This document shows, in pieces, positions 18,806 to 28,616 of a stretch of 64,000 nt of DNA. Position numbers and translations under genes: made by a program. Source of the DNA: Sulfitobacter sp. HNIBRBA3233 (GTDB lineage Bacteria > Pseudomonadota > Alphaproteobacteria > Rhodobacterales > Rhodobacteraceae); assembly GCF_040149665.1 (NCBI RefSeq), contig NZ_JBEFLP010000001.1, positions 2,649,272 to 2,713,271 on the forward strand, given 5' to 3'. How positions within the stretch are numbered: the first letter of the stretch is position 1; each line of letters begins with the position of its first letter. Below the pieces are notes generated by a model. The model was not told the origin of the DNA. It did no database searches and saw only the letters and a program-made list of their open reading frames with translations.

Positions 18806-19611
18806 CCTATGCCTTCCCCCCCGGTGGCCTGCCGGATCAAAGCGTGTCACCCGAAAGCACGGCGATTTTCACCGAAGCCTACGCGGTTCTGCCCGCATCG
18901 ACGCAGCGCGACATCGTCACCAGCTTCCTGCCGGGATGGCAGGGGATGCGGATGTGGGTTCTGGCCCGCCCCCTGTCGGGCTTTGCCGAGACCTTCAGCC
19001 AATACGCCGTCGAGCTCCAGCCCGGCGGTGGCAGCCTGACCCCCGAGGCGGACCGCGACGCCCAATCGGTGATCTTCGTCACCCACGGGCAGCTGCGGCT
19101 GACCATCGGCGCCGAGCGGCACAGCCTGGAGCCGGGCAGCTATTGCTACCTGCCCGCCGGTGCGATCTGGACCCTCTTCAACGAGGACGATGCAATCGCC
19201 GGCTTCCACTGGGTCCGCAAGCGGTGGGTGGGGGCCGAAGGCGTCTTGCCCCCGCTGCCCATGGTCACCCACGACCGCGATGTGCGCCCGATCCCGATGC
19301 CCGAAACCAATGGCGTCTGGGCGACGCAGCGCTTTGTCGACCCGCTGGACCTGAGCCACGACATGCACGTCAACATCGTCACCTTCCAGCCGGGGGGGCG
19401 CATCCCCTTTGCGGAGACCCATGTGATGGAACACGGGCTCTACGTGCTTCAGGGCACGGCGGACTATCTGCTCAACCGCGACTGGGTCGCGGTCGGCCCG
19501 GGGGATTTCATGTGGCTGCGCGCCTTCTGCCCGCAGGCCTGTATCGCCACCGGCGATACGCCGTTCCGCTATCTTCTCTACAAGGACGTGAACCGTCACA
19601 TGCCGCTATGA
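18802..19611 (+). CDS. allE: (S)-ureidoglycine aminohydrolase
   Basis: AllE (YlbA) is a bicupin enzyme that converts (S)-ureidoglycine to (S)-ureidoglycolate and ammonia. The 269-residue product has two cupin halves. The C-terminal half carries the Mn-binding pattern in IPFAETHVMEHGLYVLQG (Glu, His, His) with a later Gln. It starts with GTG at 18802, overlapping the stop of the puuE-uraD fusion, and its end overlaps the allA start as ATGA, so the three genes are translationally coupled. The order matches successive steps of ureide breakdown. Confidence 0.9.
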   Translation: MTYAFPPGGLPDQSVSPESTAIFTEAYAVLPASTQRDIVTSFLPGWQGMRMWVLARPLSGFAETFSQYAVELQPGGGSLTPEADRDAQSVIFVTHGQLRLTIGAERHSLEPGSYCYLPAGAIWTLFNEDDAIAGFHWVRKRWVGAEGVLPPLPMVTHDRDVRPIPMPETNGVWATQRFVDPLDLSHDMHVNIVTFQPGGRIPFAETHVMEHGLYVLQGTADYLLNRDWVAVGPGDFMWLRAFCPQACIATGDTPFRYLLYKDVNRHMPL

Positions 19612-20096
19612 GCCGCGAGATCCGCAGCCGGACACTGACCGCCGAAGCCTTCGCGCCTTTCGGGGACGTGCTCGACTGTTCCGGCGCGCCGGACCGGATC
19701 ATCAACGCGGGCCTCTGCGGACGCTGGCACGACCGCGCGACGCTCGATTTCGGGCCGGAGGGCCGCGCCGGTATCAGCCTCTTTCGGGCCGAACCGCGCA
19801 GCCTGCCCTACCGTTTCGACCTGCTCGAGCGGCACCCCGAAGGCAGTCAGGCGTTTCTGCCGCTACACGCCGACCCCTTTCTCGTGATCGTAGCCCCCGA
19901 CGTGGACGGGGCGCCCGGCAGCCCGCTGGCATTCCGCACGGCGCCGCATCAGGGTGTCAACCTGCACCGCGGCACGTGGCACGGGGTGCTGACACCGCTG
20001 TTTGGCTGCGGCTTGTTCGCCGTCGTGGACCGCATCGGCGCTTCGGCCAATCTGGAAGAATCCTGTCTCGATCGGCCCTGGGTGGTGACCTCATAG
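19608..20096 (+). CDS. allA: Ureidoglycolate lyase
   Basis: AllA splits (S)-ureidoglycolate into glyoxylate and urea, the last step of the ureide branch. The 162-residue product has the family length, with a central GISLFRAEPRSLPY segment, the HPEGSQAFLPL motif and the late HQGVNLHRGTWHG motif. The ATG overlaps the previous stop (ATGA). It is the last gene of the overlapping run; more than 400 bases without a clear gene follow before puuD. Confidence 0.93.
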   Translation: MSREIRSRTLTAEAFAPFGDVLDCSGAPDRIINAGLCGRWHDRATLDFGPEGRAGISLFRAEPRSLPYRFDLLERHPEGSQAFLPLHADPFLVIVAPDVDGAPGSPLAFRTAPHQGVNLHRGTWHGVLTPLFGCGLFAVVDRIGASANLEESCLDRPWVVTS

Positions 20097-20518
20097 CGAA
20101 TACCAGCCCCCGGCAAGACGCCATCACTGGCGCAGGCGCACCGACCACATGTGGCGGCAATATTTTCCTTCCCGCAACATCTTCGACCATCATGGCGGTG
20201 GCCCTGACCGTGCCAGCAGTATGCATGTGGTCCTGTTTCTCGCGTGCGGCGCGACCGGTCGTGACACGATCTTTCTGCGGCTGGTCGCGCCCTATCTGGC
20301 TTAGCCACCCTTCGAACTGGTCACCTTCAACGCGATCCGCGTATCCCGCGCGGTTCACGGCAATTACGCCGCTGCCCCATGGCTTCGGCTCCGCGCCGCC
20401 ATCTCCCTTCCGCCTGCCGCAACGTCCACCTGTCGGTCTTGCACTGGTCGGGCCTCCATTTTGCCCATAAACTCAATCCCGCAGGTGCCACGGGCGCACC
20501 ATCCGCGCAGGAGCCTTC
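20097..20518. other. 422-base gap without a recognisable gene, between allA and puuD
   Basis: No reading frame here has a convincing start, ribosome site or family resemblance. A minus-strand copy of the recurring repeat (20451-20474) lies near the right end. Next to it is a small stem GGTGC / GCACC in 20483-20500. The rest may hold the puuD promoter or the remains of a lost gene. The gap is wide compared with the overlapping genes on its left. Confidence 0.5.
20451..20474 (-). repeat. Intergenic repeat, copy 2 of 6 (inverted)
   Basis: Read on the minus strand: GAGTTTA, TGGG, then CAAAATGGAGGCC. It lies 45 bases upstream of the puuD start and is the only copy in minus orientation. A 5-base stem lies just ahead of it on that strand. 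Confidence 0.65.
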
Positions 20519-21742
20519 ATGTACGATCTCGCCGCCTTCTCCGCATGGATCGAATTCGCGGTCCGCTGGCTGCATGTCATTACGGCCATCGCATGGATCG
20601 GCAGTTCATTCTACTTCATCGCGCTGGATCTTGGCCTTCACCGGGACCGCAACCTGGCCAGCGGCGCCGGTGGCGAGGAGTGGCAGGTCCACGGCGGGGG
20701 CTTCTATCACGTCCAGAAATACCTCGTGGCCCCCGCGCAGATGCCCGACGATCTCGTCTGGTTCAAATGGGAAAGCTATTCCACATGGCTTTCGGGATTC
20801 GCACTTCTGGTGCTGGTCTACTACCTCGGCGCGGAGTTCTATCTGGTCGATCCGGCGGTCGCCGATCTGGCGGTGTGGCAGGCGGTAGCGATCTCCCTGG
20901 GCTCGCTGGGCTTCGGCTGGATCGCCTATGACCGTATCTGCAAAAGCCGCTTCGGAAATGACAGCACCCGGCTGATGCTGCTGCTCTACGTGATCCTCGT
21001 CGGGATGGCCTATTTTTACACCTCGGTCTTTTCGGGGCGCGCGGCGCTGCTGCATCTCGGCGCGTTCACGGCCACGATCATGTCCGCGAACGTCTTCTTC
21101 ATCATCATGCCGAACCAGCGGATCGTGGTGGCCGATCTCAAGGCGGGCCGGGTGCCGGACGCGAAATACGGGCGTATCGCCAAACAGCGCAGCACCCATA
21201 ACAACTACCTGACCCTCCCGGTCATCTTCCTGATGCTCAGCAATCACTACCCTCTGGCCTTCGCGTCCGAGGCGAACTGGATCATCGCAAGCCTCGTTTT
21301 CCTCATGGGCGTCACCATCCGCCACTATTTCAACGCGATGCACGCCCGGCAGGGCAGCAAGCACTGGACGTGGCTGGCGACGACGCTGATCTTCATCGCG
21401 ATCATCTGGCTGTCCACGGCGCCGATGTTCCGCGCCGCGGAGCCGCAGGAGGCGCAGGGCGCCGCGCTGCGGTTCGCGCAGGCGGAGGGCTTTGACCAGG
21501 TGCACGATATCGTGCTGGGCCGCTGTTCGATGTGCCACGCGGCAGAGCCCGCCTGGGACGGCCTTCTGTGGCCGCCGAAAGGTGTCCGGCTGGAAACCGA
21601 GCACCAGATCGCGATGGCGGCAAGGCAGATCTATCTGCAGGCCGGTCTGACCCACGCCATGCCACCGGCAAACCTCAGCTATATGCGCGCCGAAGAGCGC
21701 GCGCAGATCGTCGCATGGTATCGCGCCGCAACCGCGAATTAG
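20519..21742 (+). CDS. puuD: Membrane-bound urate hydroxylase with cytochrome c domain
   Basis: PuuD oxidises urate to 5-hydroxyisourate and passes electrons to its own cytochrome c domain. The 407-residue product has about eight membrane segments in residues 10-300 (WLHVITAIAWIGSSFYFIAL is the first) and a C-terminal cytochrome c domain with the haem motif CSMCH near residue 340 and a later Met (HAMPPANLSYM) as possible axial ligand. GCAGGAGCC precedes the ATG. It completes the urate pathway with uraH and puuE-uraD. It is separated from the allA run by the 422-base gap and so probably has its own promoter. Confidence 0.93.
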   Translation: MYDLAAFSAWIEFAVRWLHVITAIAWIGSSFYFIALDLGLHRDRNLASGAGGEEWQVHGGGFYHVQKYLVAPAQMPDDLVWFKWESYSTWLSGFALLVLVYYLGAEFYLVDPAVADLAVWQAVAISLGSLGFGWIAYDRICKSRFGNDSTRLMLLLYVILVGMAYFYTSVFSGRAALLHLGAFTATIMSANVFFIIMPNQRIVVADLKAGRVPDAKYGRIAKQRSTHNNYLTLPVIFLMLSNHYPLAFASEANWIIASLVFLMGVTIRHYFNAMHARQGSKHWTWLATTLIFIAIIWLSTAPMFRAAEPQEAQGAALRFAQAEGFDQVHDIVLGRCSMCHAAEPAWDGLLWPPKGVRLETEHQIAMAARQIYLQAGLTHAMPPANLSYMRAEERAQIVAWYRAATAN

Positions 21743-21803
21743 CTGGGGATAAGGCGCGGCGCCGCCTAGCGGAATCGCCCAAAGCCATGCTAGGTTTAGC
21801 GTT

Positions 21804-23654
21804 ATGGCACATGTAGACCCCAATATAAGCGCTCCACAGCCCGTGATCCGGCAACTCGATGAGGCGGCGATAAACCGTATCGCCGCCGGCGAGGTGGTCG
21901 AGCGTCCGGCCTCTGCGGTCAAGGAACTGGTCGAGAACGCGATCGACGCGGGTGCGCGGCGCATCACCGTGGAATACGCCGACGGCGGCAAGACGCTGAT
22001 CCGGGTCACCGATGACGGCTGCGGCATCGCGGGCGCGGATCTGCCGCTCGCGCTGTCGCGTCATGCCACGTCGAAGATCGACGGATCGGACCTTCTGAAC
22101 ATCCACTCCTTCGGCTTCCGGGGAGAGGCGCTGCCGTCCTTGGGCGCCGTGGGGCGGTTGACGATCACCAGCCGTGCGGCGGGCTGTGACGGCGCCGAAA
22201 TCGCGGTCAGCGGCGGCCAGCCGGGCGGTGTCAGACCGGCCGCGCTGTCGGGCGGGACGGTCGTGACCCTGCGGGATCTGTTCTACGCCACGCCCGCGCG
22301 GCTGAAATTCCTGCGCACCGATCGCGCCGAAGCGCAGGCCATCGGTGACGTGATCAAGCGGCTGGCCATGGCCGAGCCGTTCGTGCGCTTCGTGCTGACC
22401 GATGTGTCCGGCGGGGGCAGCCGCGAAGTGTTTCGCGCCGAGGCAGAGCAGGGGGATCTTTTCGACGCGCTGCACGGGCGGCTGCGTCAGGTGCTGGGGC
22501 GTGATTTCGCCGAGAACGCCCTGCCGATCGACGCCGAGCGGGACGGGTTCCACCTGACCGGTTTCGCGGCGCTGCCGACCTATTCGCGCGGATCTGCGGT
22601 GCAGCAGTATCTTTTCGTCAACGGGCGACCGGTGAAGGACAAGATGCTGATCGGCGCGTTGCGCGGGGCCTATTTCGACTTTCTGAGCCGCGACCGGCAT
22701 CCCGCGGCTGCGCTTTTTGTCGATTGCGATCCGACGCTGGTCGATGTGAACGTGCATCCCGCGAAGTCCGAAGTGCGGTTTCGCGAGCCGGGTGTGGTGC
22801 GCGGGCTGATCGTCTCGGCCCTGCGTCACGGGTTGGCAAATGCGGGACACAGGGCGTCGACGACGGTGGCGGATGCGACGCTGGGCGCGATGCGGCCCGA
22901 ACCGGTGGGACAGGCCCGCATCTACCAGATGGACCGGCCCGGTGGCGGCGCGCGTGCTGCAGACCAGACCTTTCAGGCACCTGCCTCCCCCGGGTTTGCC
23001 GAGATGCAGGGCGCGTGGGCGCGGGTGGAGAGCCCGCGCGAGGAGCGGCCGCAGGCCAGCGAGGAGCCCACCGATAGCCCGCTCGGCGCAGCGCGCGCGC
23101 AGGTCCACGAAAACTACATCGTCGCCCAGACGGCGACCGGGATGGTCATCGTGGACCAGCACGCGGCCCACGAACGTCTGGTCTACGAGAAGCTCAAAAA
23201 GCAGATGGCCGATACCGGCGTGGCCGCTCAGGCGCTGCTGATCCCCGAAATCATCGAACTGTCGGGTCATGACAGGGCGACGATCCTCGGGGTTGCAGAA
23301 GATCTCGCGCGGTTTGGCCTCGGCATCGAACCCTTCGGGGGGGATGCCATCGCGGTGCGCGAAACCCCTGCGATCCTTGGCGAAGTCAATGCGGAAGCGA
23401 TGATCCGCGATATCCTGGACGAGCTCGAAGGCGAGGGCGAAAGCCTGCTGGTACAGGCCCGGATCGAGGCGATCCTGAGCCGCGTCGCCTGTCACGGATC
23501 GATCCGGTCGGGCCGCCGGATGCGCGCCGACGAGATGAACGCGCTCTTGCGCGAGATGGAAGCGACACCCCATTCGGGCCAGTGCAACCACGGCCGCCCG
23601 ACCTATGTGGAACTGAAGCTCAGCGATATCGAACGGCTGTTCGGGCGAACATGA
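21804..23654 (+). CDS. mutL: DNA mismatch repair protein MutL
   Basis: MutL couples mismatch recognition by MutS to strand removal. The 616-residue product has the N-terminal GHKL ATPase domain: [29 protein letters not shown], and GFRGEAL. A C-terminal dimerisation domain follows after a variable linker (residues 360-420). The C-terminal region has [14 protein letters not shown] and [11 protein letters not shown], and residues typical of endonuclease-type MutL can be expected but I did not verify each. Its stop overlaps the rmuC start (ATGA). Confidence 0.96.
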   Translation: MAHVDPNISAPQPVIRQLDEAAINRIAAGEVVERPASAVKELVENAIDAGARRITVEYADGGKTLIRVTDDGCGIAGADLPLALSRHATSKIDGSDLLNIHSFGFRGEALPSLGAVGRLTITSRAAGCDGAEIAVSGGQPGGVRPAALSGGTVVTLRDLFYATPARLKFLRTDRAEAQAIGDVIKRLAMAEPFVRFVLTDVSGGGSREVFRAEAEQGDLFDALHGRLRQVLGRDFAENALPIDAERDGFHLTGFAALPTYSRGSAVQQYLFVNGRPVKDKMLIGALRGAYFDFLSRDRHPAAALFVDCDPTLVDVNVHPAKSEVRFREPGVVRGLIVSALRHGLANAGHRASTTVADATLGAMRPEPVGQARIYQMDRPGGGARAADQTFQAPASPGFAEMQGAWARVESPREERPQASEEPTDSPLGAARAQVHENYIVAQTATGMVIVDQHAAHERLVYEKLKKQMADTGVAAQALLIPEIIELSGHDRATILGVAEDLARFGLGIEPFGGDAIAVRETPAILGEVNAEAMIRDILDELEGEGESLLVQARIEAILSRVACHGSIRSGRRMRADEMNALLREMEATPHSGQCNHGRPTYVELKLSDIERLFGRT

Positions 23655-24817
23655 GCGCGATGCCAGACCTCGCGGCGGACCAGATCGTGCTCCTCGGCGG
23701 GGGCGTCCTCGCGATCATTCTCGCTTTGCTCGTGCTGATGCTCCTCCGCCCGGCGCGGCTGCCCGCAGAGGTGGTCAACCAGCTGCACCACCTCGGGGCA
23801 GGACAGGAACGGCTGCGGGGGAACCTGCAGACCGTGTCCGAAACGCAGGCCAACGCCCAGACCCAGCTTGTCCAGAGCCTCGAGGCGCGGCTGGCAACCG
23901 TCCAGCTGCAAATGCAGCAGCAGCTGGCCCAGATGCAGGAGCGGACCAGCAAGACCCTCCACGGCAGCGCCGAGCGCACCACCACCAGCCTGACCCAGCT
24001 TCAGGAACGTCTGAAGGCCATCGACCGCGCACAGGACAACATCACCAAGCTGTCGGGCGATGTCCTGTCGCTTCAGGATATCCTGAGCAACAAGCAGACG
24101 CGCGGCGCCTTCGGCGAGATCCAGCTGCGCGATATCGTCTCCAAGGCCCTGCCGTCCGACAGCTACGCCTTGCAGGTCACCCTGTCGAACGGGCGCCGCG
24201 CGGATTGTCTGATCGACCTTCCCAACCCGCCGGGCCCGATCGTGATCGATGCGAAATTTCCGCTCGAAGCCTATGAGGCGCTGCACCGCGCCAGCACCGA
24301 TTGGGAACTGAAGCAAGCCGTCGCCAACATGCGCAGCCACGTGCGCAAACACATTCGCGACATCGCGGAGAAATACATTCTGGAGGGCGAGACAGCCGAC
24401 GGGGCGCTGATGTTCCTCCCCTCCGAGGCCGTCTATGCCGAGCTGCACGCGAATTTTCCCGAACTGGTGCGCGAAGGGTTCGACGCCCGTGTCTGGATCG
24501 TTTCCCCGACAACCTGCATGGCCACGCTCAACACCATGCGCGCGATCCTGAAAGACGCGCGGATGCGCCAGCAGGCGGGCGAGATCCGCAAGACGCTGGC
24601 GCTGTTGCACCGCGACGTAGAGCAGGTGGTCGAGCGGGTTGGCAAGCTCGACACCCATTTCCGTCAGGCCCGCGCCGATCTGGACGGGATCGGAACAGCC
24701 GCCGAACGCGCCGGAAAACGGGCCGCGCGTCTGGATAATTTCGATTTCGAGGAGCTGTCCGAAGACGAAGGATCCTCCCCGATTCCCCTTCAGCCCGCGA
24801 AAGGACCGGTTTCATGA
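23651..24817 (+). CDS. rmuC: DNA recombination protein RmuC
   Basis: RmuC family proteins limit inversions at short inverted repeats and carry a nuclease-like domain. The 388-residue product has an N-terminal membrane anchor (about residues 9-33), a long Gln/Glu-rich coiled coil (about 45-150) and the RmuC domain (150-350) with [24 protein letters not shown] and [11 protein letters not shown]. The ATG at 23651 overlaps the mutL stop and is the natural start; a longer reading would run into mutL. Its own stop overlaps the next gene's ATG, so the three genes form one unit. Confidence 0.94.
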   Translation: MSAMPDLAADQIVLLGGGVLAIILALLVLMLLRPARLPAEVVNQLHHLGAGQERLRGNLQTVSETQANAQTQLVQSLEARLATVQLQMQQQLAQMQERTSKTLHGSAERTTTSLTQLQERLKAIDRAQDNITKLSGDVLSLQDILSNKQTRGAFGEIQLRDIVSKALPSDSYALQVTLSNGRRADCLIDLPNPPGPIVIDAKFPLEAYEALHRASTDWELKQAVANMRSHVRKHIRDIAEKYILEGETADGALMFLPSEAVYAELHANFPELVREGFDARVWIVSPTTCMATLNTMRAILKDARMRQQAGEIRKTLALLHRDVEQVVERVGKLDTHFRQARADLDGIGTAAERAGKRAARLDNFDFEELSEDEGSSPIPLQPAKGPVS

Positions 24818-25833
24818 CAGACAGCGTAGACATCAGCGGAATGACCCTGGATGCCATTCGCGCCACCCACGCGGAACTTGGCGGGGACATCATTCGCACA
24901 CCCAGCCTGCCGCTGCGCAGCGCGCTGGTGTCGCGGATGCTCGACGGCGGGACGGTGACGCTGAAGATGGAGTGTTTCCAGCACACCGGCACGTTCAAGG
25001 CGCGCGGTGCGCTGGCCGTGGCGCGCAGCCTGGATGACGACCAGCGGGCCCGCGGTGTGACAGCGGCGAGCGCCGGGAACCACGCGATCGCGGCTGCCTG
25101 GGCCGCGCGCCGGGTCGGTGCCTCCGCGAAGGTCGTGATCCAGTCGAACGCCAACCCGTTTCGGGTGGCAAAGGCACGCGAAGAGAACGCCGAAGTGGTG
25201 ATGAAGGCGCCGGGGGCGGAAACCTTCGCAGAGGCGGACCGGCTTGTCGCCGAGGAAGGCCGATTTTTCATCCATCCATTCGAGGGGCTGAACACATCGC
25301 TCGGAACGGCGGGTGTCGGTCTTGAGATGATGGAGGATGCCGGGCCCCTCGACGCGGTTGTCGTGTCCATCGGCGGCGGTGGCCTGATCAGCGGGATCGC
25401 CGCAGCGGTCAAGCAGATCAACCCCGGCTGTGCCGTCTACGGGGTGGAACCGCAGGGCGCCAACAGCATGTCGCAATCCTTGCATGCGGGCAAACCCGTG
25501 CATCTCGATAGGGTCGATACAGTTGCCGACAGCCTTGGCGCGCCGATGGCGCTGCCGTTCGGCCACGCGCTCTGTTCGGCCTATGTCGACGACATCGTGC
25601 AACTGGATGATGACGCGATCTGCGCCGGCATGGTGGCCTTCGCCCAAGAGGCGAAGCTGGCCGTGGAGCCCGCCGCCGGTGCAGCCCTTGCGGCAGTCAT
25701 GGGGCCGCTGCGCGAACGGCTTGCGGGGCGCAGGGTGGGCGTTGTGGTCTGCGGCGCGAACATCGACGCCGAAGGGTATCTGAAGCTTCTGAGCCGCGGG
25801 ATGGCGCCCTTCGCGGCCTATTCAGAGGGCTGA
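24814..25833 (+). CDS. Threonine/serine dehydratase (PLP fold II)
   Basis: The 339-residue product is a PLP enzyme of the tryptophan synthase beta fold. Lys62 in FQHTGTFKARGA is the expected Schiff-base residue; TAASAGNHAIA binds the carboxylate and SIGGGGLISG the phosphate. It lacks the C-terminal ACT-like regulatory domain of biosynthetic IlvA, so it looks catabolic or a related hydroxy-amino acid ammonia-lyase. The substrate is not certain. It overlaps rmuC by four bases. Confidence 0.88.
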   Translation: MTDSVDISGMTLDAIRATHAELGGDIIRTPSLPLRSALVSRMLDGGTVTLKMECFQHTGTFKARGALAVARSLDDDQRARGVTAASAGNHAIAAAWAARRVGASAKVVIQSNANPFRVAKAREENAEVVMKAPGAETFAEADRLVAEEGRFFIHPFEGLNTSLGTAGVGLEMMEDAGPLDAVVVSIGGGGLISGIAAAVKQINPGCAVYGVEPQGANSMSQSLHAGKPVHLDRVDTVADSLGAPMALPFGHALCSAYVDDIVQLDDDAICAGMVAFAQEAKLAVEPAAGAALAAVMGPLRERLAGRRVGVVVCGANIDAEGYLKLLSRGMAPFAAYSEG

Positions 25834-25839
25834 ACCCGT

Positions 25840-26496
25840 CTAGATCCGGGCGAACTTCTGCCAGATGCGCGGCAACAGCCCCTCGAAACGCAGGGGCGCG
25901 TCCGTGACGGCAAGGCAGATACAATCCTCGTGGATATCCGCCACGGGAACGTGGTGCACATCGGCGTCGGCGATTTCCACATCCCCGCGCGCGAAATAAT
26001 CGTCATCGTCCTGAAAAGCGCCTTTCAGGACCATCGTCATTTCGGTGCCGTTGTGGCCGTGATCCGGCATTGCCGCTCCGGCGGGAATGAACAAAAGCCG
26101 TGCCGTCGCGCTGCGCGAGGTTTTCAGGATCGCCTGTTTCACTCCCATGCCAACGGGCCGCCAGCGAATACTGTCGAGATCCCCGCCCACGTAGGACCGC
26201 AGCGGCGCGGGTAGGCCGTCCGATACCGGGGCGCTGCGGGTGGGGGCGACGGGTGCGGCATCGTCGAGCCGCGCCAATGTGCGCGCAAGGCTGTCTTCGG
26301 CCACCTCAACGGCGTCCGCCTTGTTGTCGAGCAATGTGCCGCCGACGGCATCGAGCGCCTCTGCCGCCGCGCGGCAGGTATCGCACAGCGACAGGTGTGT
26401 GGCGGCAATCAGGTTGAACGCTTCGGGCAGCGATCCTGCGGCGTAGGCCATCAGCGTGGCATCATCGAGGTGATGTTTGATCTTGTGGTGTGTCAT
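25840..26496 (-). CDS. chrR: ChrR-type zinc anti-sigma factor with cupin domain
   Basis: ChrR holds the ECF sigma factor RpoE inactive until singlet oxygen or a related stress appears. The 218-residue product has both known domains. The N-terminal anti-sigma domain carries zinc ligands that line up with R. sphaeroides ChrR: His9, His34, Cys38 and Cys41. The C-terminal cupin domain has the second metal set His146, His148, Glu152 and His182, within PDHGHNGTE and VHHVPV. The cupin domain is needed for the response in R. sphaeroides. The gene lies six bases downstream of rpoE and is surely cotranscribed with it. Confidence 0.95.
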   Translation of the reverse strand: MTHHKIKHHLDDATLMAYAAGSLPEAFNLIAATHLSLCDTCRAAAEALDAVGGTLLDNKADAVEVAEDSLARTLARLDDAAPVAPTRSAPVSDGLPAPLRSYVGGDLDSIRWRPVGMGVKQAILKTSRSATARLLFIPAGAAMPDHGHNGTEMTMVLKGAFQDDDDYFARGDVEIADADVHHVPVADIHEDCICLAVTDAPLRFEGLLPRIWQKFARI

Positions 26497-26502
26497 GGTC
26501 GG

Positions 26503-27060
26503 TTACTTCATAGCGTGGCGCAGGCGGTCGAGCGCGAGACGAATACGGGATTTGATCGTGCCCAATGGCAGACCGGTGATTTTGGCGATTTCGGATTGGC
26601 TCATTTCGGAGAAATAGGCCTTGTTGATCAGATCCCGCTGCGCTTCGGGCAGGGCCGACAGGGCGTCGGCAAGGCGGGCGGTCTCTTGTTGTAATTCGAT
26701 AACGTCGGACTGATCCGGTTCCGGCTCTGGCCCCCACGGCAGATCCTCGGGTTCGGGCCGGCGGTCACGGCGCAAGAGGTCGATGCGTCGATTCCGCGCA
26801 ATCGTGAAGATCCAGGTGGCGACAGAGGCGCGGGTCGGGTCGAACTGGTGGGACTTGCGCCAAAGCGTCGTCAGCACGTCCTGCGCACATTCCTCCGCGG
26901 TGGTGGCATCGGCGCCGGATTTCATCAGGAAGCCTTTGATCCGGGGGGCAAAATAATCGAACAGGCGCGCGAAAGCATCGGTGTCGCGCTGATCGCGGAT
27001 CCGTATCATTTCATCCACCCAGGGGGCGGTGTCGGAAGGCTCCGTCTTGCGGTCTTGCAC
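26503..27060 (-). CDS. rpoE: ECF sigma factor RpoE (ECF11 type), partner of ChrR
   Basis: The 185-residue product directs RNA polymerase to stress promoters when ChrR lets go. Region 2 is visible as AFARLFDYFAPRIKGFLMKSG and WIFTIARNRRIDLLRRD; region 4 as LPEAQRDLINKAYF and GLPLGTIKSRIRLALDRLRH. The GTG at 27060 is preferred because it gives the usual short N-terminus; upstream in-frame starts (ATG 27168, TTG 27186) would add an unconserved extension, and a promoter-like sequence lies across that region. The gene is divergent from the FAD oxidoreductase operon, a known RpoE target set in R. sphaeroides. Confidence 0.93.
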   Translation of the reverse strand: MQDRKTEPSDTAPWVDEMIRIRDQRDTDAFARLFDYFAPRIKGFLMKSGADATTAEECAQDVLTTLWRKSHQFDPTRASVATWIFTIARNRRIDLLRRDRRPEPEDLPWGPEPEPDQSDVIELQQETARLADALSALPEAQRDLINKAYFSEMSQSEIAKITGLPLGTIKSRIRLALDRLRHAMK

Positions 27061-27172
27061 GTGTTCTCGCCCCGGAGCGGTTGTGCGCGCCACCTTGATC
27101 GGAGCAGCCTGTCGGCTACTTCCCGAGACAGCAGGACGCGAAGGTGAATGTTCCGTGCAAGTTAACATGTCA

Positions 27173-27202
27173 GGGGTACGCGACAAGTGGCACCTTGGAT
27201 CA
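27173..27202 (-). promoter_or_regulatory. Possible RpoE-type promoter of rpoE-chrR
   Basis: On the minus strand TGATCC is followed after 18 bases by TACCCC. The -35 part matches the TGATCC known for R. sphaeroides RpoE promoters, and the CGCG just before the -10 is shared with the candidate before the fasciclin gene. The -10 part is poor against the expected TA-rich hexamer. If real, it gives autoregulation and a leader of about 105 bases. Confidence 0.35.
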
Positions 27203-27293
27203 ATAAAGAAATCTGAAACTCATTTACATCCAGAGCCGTATCTGACCCGTATAGCCCTCTGAAGATTGTACCGATACAGGACCGAACCAGTTT

Positions 27294-28616
27294 ATGCCGT
27301 TTGAAGCGCCGACCGAAGCCTACACTCCTTCCGCCCCGAAAACCCGTAGTATCGCAGTGATCGGGGCCGGCATCTCGGGGCTCGGTGCGGCGCACAAGCT
27401 GGCACCCGACAACCGTGTCACCCTGTTCGAGAGCGAAAGCCGCCTTGGCGGTCACGCCCGCACCAAAATCGCGGGCAAGAACGGTGACCAACCGGTCGAT
27501 ACCGGGTTTATCGTTTTCAACTACGCAAACTACCCCCATCTGGCGGACTTGTTTTCGGAGCTTGAGGTTCCGGTGGTGAAGTCCAACATGAGTTTTGGTG
27601 CGTCCATCGACGGCGGGCGTCTGGAATATGCGCTGACCAGCCTGAACGCGATGTTCGCGCAGAAACGCAATCTGGCGAACCCGCGCTTCATCGCGATGCT
27701 GCGCGACATCATGCGGTTCAACGCGCGGGCATTGCAAATCGCCAATGCCGACCGGTCCCTGACGATACGCGATTTCCTGTCGGTGCTCGGCACCGGTGCG
27801 TATTTCCGCGATTACTACCTGCTGCCGCTCTCGGGGGCGATCTGGTCGACACCGACAGAGCAGATCATGGATTTTCCGGCCCATGCCATGATCCAGTTTT
27901 TCGAAAACCATGCGCTGCTGAACTATTCCGGCCAGCACCAGTGGTACACGGTCGAAGGCGGATCCATCTCTTACGTGACGCGGATCGAAGCCGCGATGCG
28001 GCGCAACGGGGTCGATATCCGGTTGGGTGCCGCCGTCGAGGGCGTGCGCCGCAACGCGCTGGGGGCCGAGGTCAAGACATGGGGCGGGGAGTGGGAACGC
28101 TTCGACGAGGTGATCTTTGCCACCCATTCCGACGACACGCTGAACATGCTGAGCGATGCGACACCCGCCGAGCGCGCCGCGCTGGGCGCCATCGCCTACC
28201 AGCCGAACGAGATCACCCTGCACGCGGACACCGGCATCATGCCCAAGCGGCGCGCCACATGGGCCTCGTGGATCTATTCGGAAGATCGCGATGCGCGGTC
28301 CGACCGGATCGATCTGACCTACTGGATGAACTCGCTCCAGCCGATCCCGATGGACGATCCGCATTTCGTCACCCTGAACACCAAGCGGACGATCCGCGAG
28401 GAGCTGATCTATGACCAGACGGTTCTGCGGCACCCGGTCTATGATCTGGCGGCGCTGGATGCGCAGGCGCGGTTGCGCGCCATGAACGGCACCGACCACA
28501 CGTGGTTCTGCGGGGCATGGATGCGCCACGGCTTCCACGAGGACGGGCTGGCCAGCGCGATTTCGGTTGTCGACGCGCTTCAGGGGGTCGGCACACAGGC
28601 GCTTGCTGCGGAATGA
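27294..28616 (+). CDS. NAD(P)/FAD-dependent oxidoreductase (amine oxidase-like)
   Basis: The 440-residue product begins with a dinucleotide-binding motif VIGAGISGLGAAHKL (near residues 22-36) and the second FAD motif ESESRLGGHA, as in the amine oxidase/phytoene desaturase superfamily. It belongs to the family represented by RSP_1091 in R. sphaeroides, which lies in the RpoE-ChrR regulon and is tied to modified (furan) fatty acid formation; that is from memory and not visible here. It is the first gene of a five-gene run whose members overlap by a few bases. Confidence 0.88.
   Translation: MPFEAPTEAYTPSAPKTRSIAVIGAGISGLGAAHKLAPDNRVTLFESESRLGGHARTKIAGKNGDQPVDTGFIVFNYANYPHLADLFSELEVPVVKSNMSFGASIDGGRLEYALTSLNAMFAQKRNLANPRFIAMLRDIMRFNARALQIANADRSLTIRDFLSVLGTGAYFRDYYLLPLSGAIWSTPTEQIMDFPAHAMIQFFENHALLNYSGQHQWYTVEGGSISYVTRIEAAMRRNGVDIRLGAAVEGVRRNALGAEVKTWGGEWERFDEVIFATHSDDTLNMLSDATPAERAALGAIAYQPNEITLHADTGIMPKRRATWASWIYSEDRDARSDRIDLTYWMNSLQPIPMDDPHFVTLNTKRTIREELIYDQTVLRHPVYDLAALDAQARLRAMNGTDHTWFCGAWMRHGFHEDGLASAISVVDALQGVGTQALAAE

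Noticed and set aside
19957..20358. Minus-strand frames in the gap and allA end
   Set aside because: They have no recognisable domain and partly overlap allA; not enough to call a gene or pseudogene.
21675..23591. A 638-residue open frame antisense to mutL
   Set aside because: It is the complement of well-conserved mutL codons, with no ribosome site or known domain.
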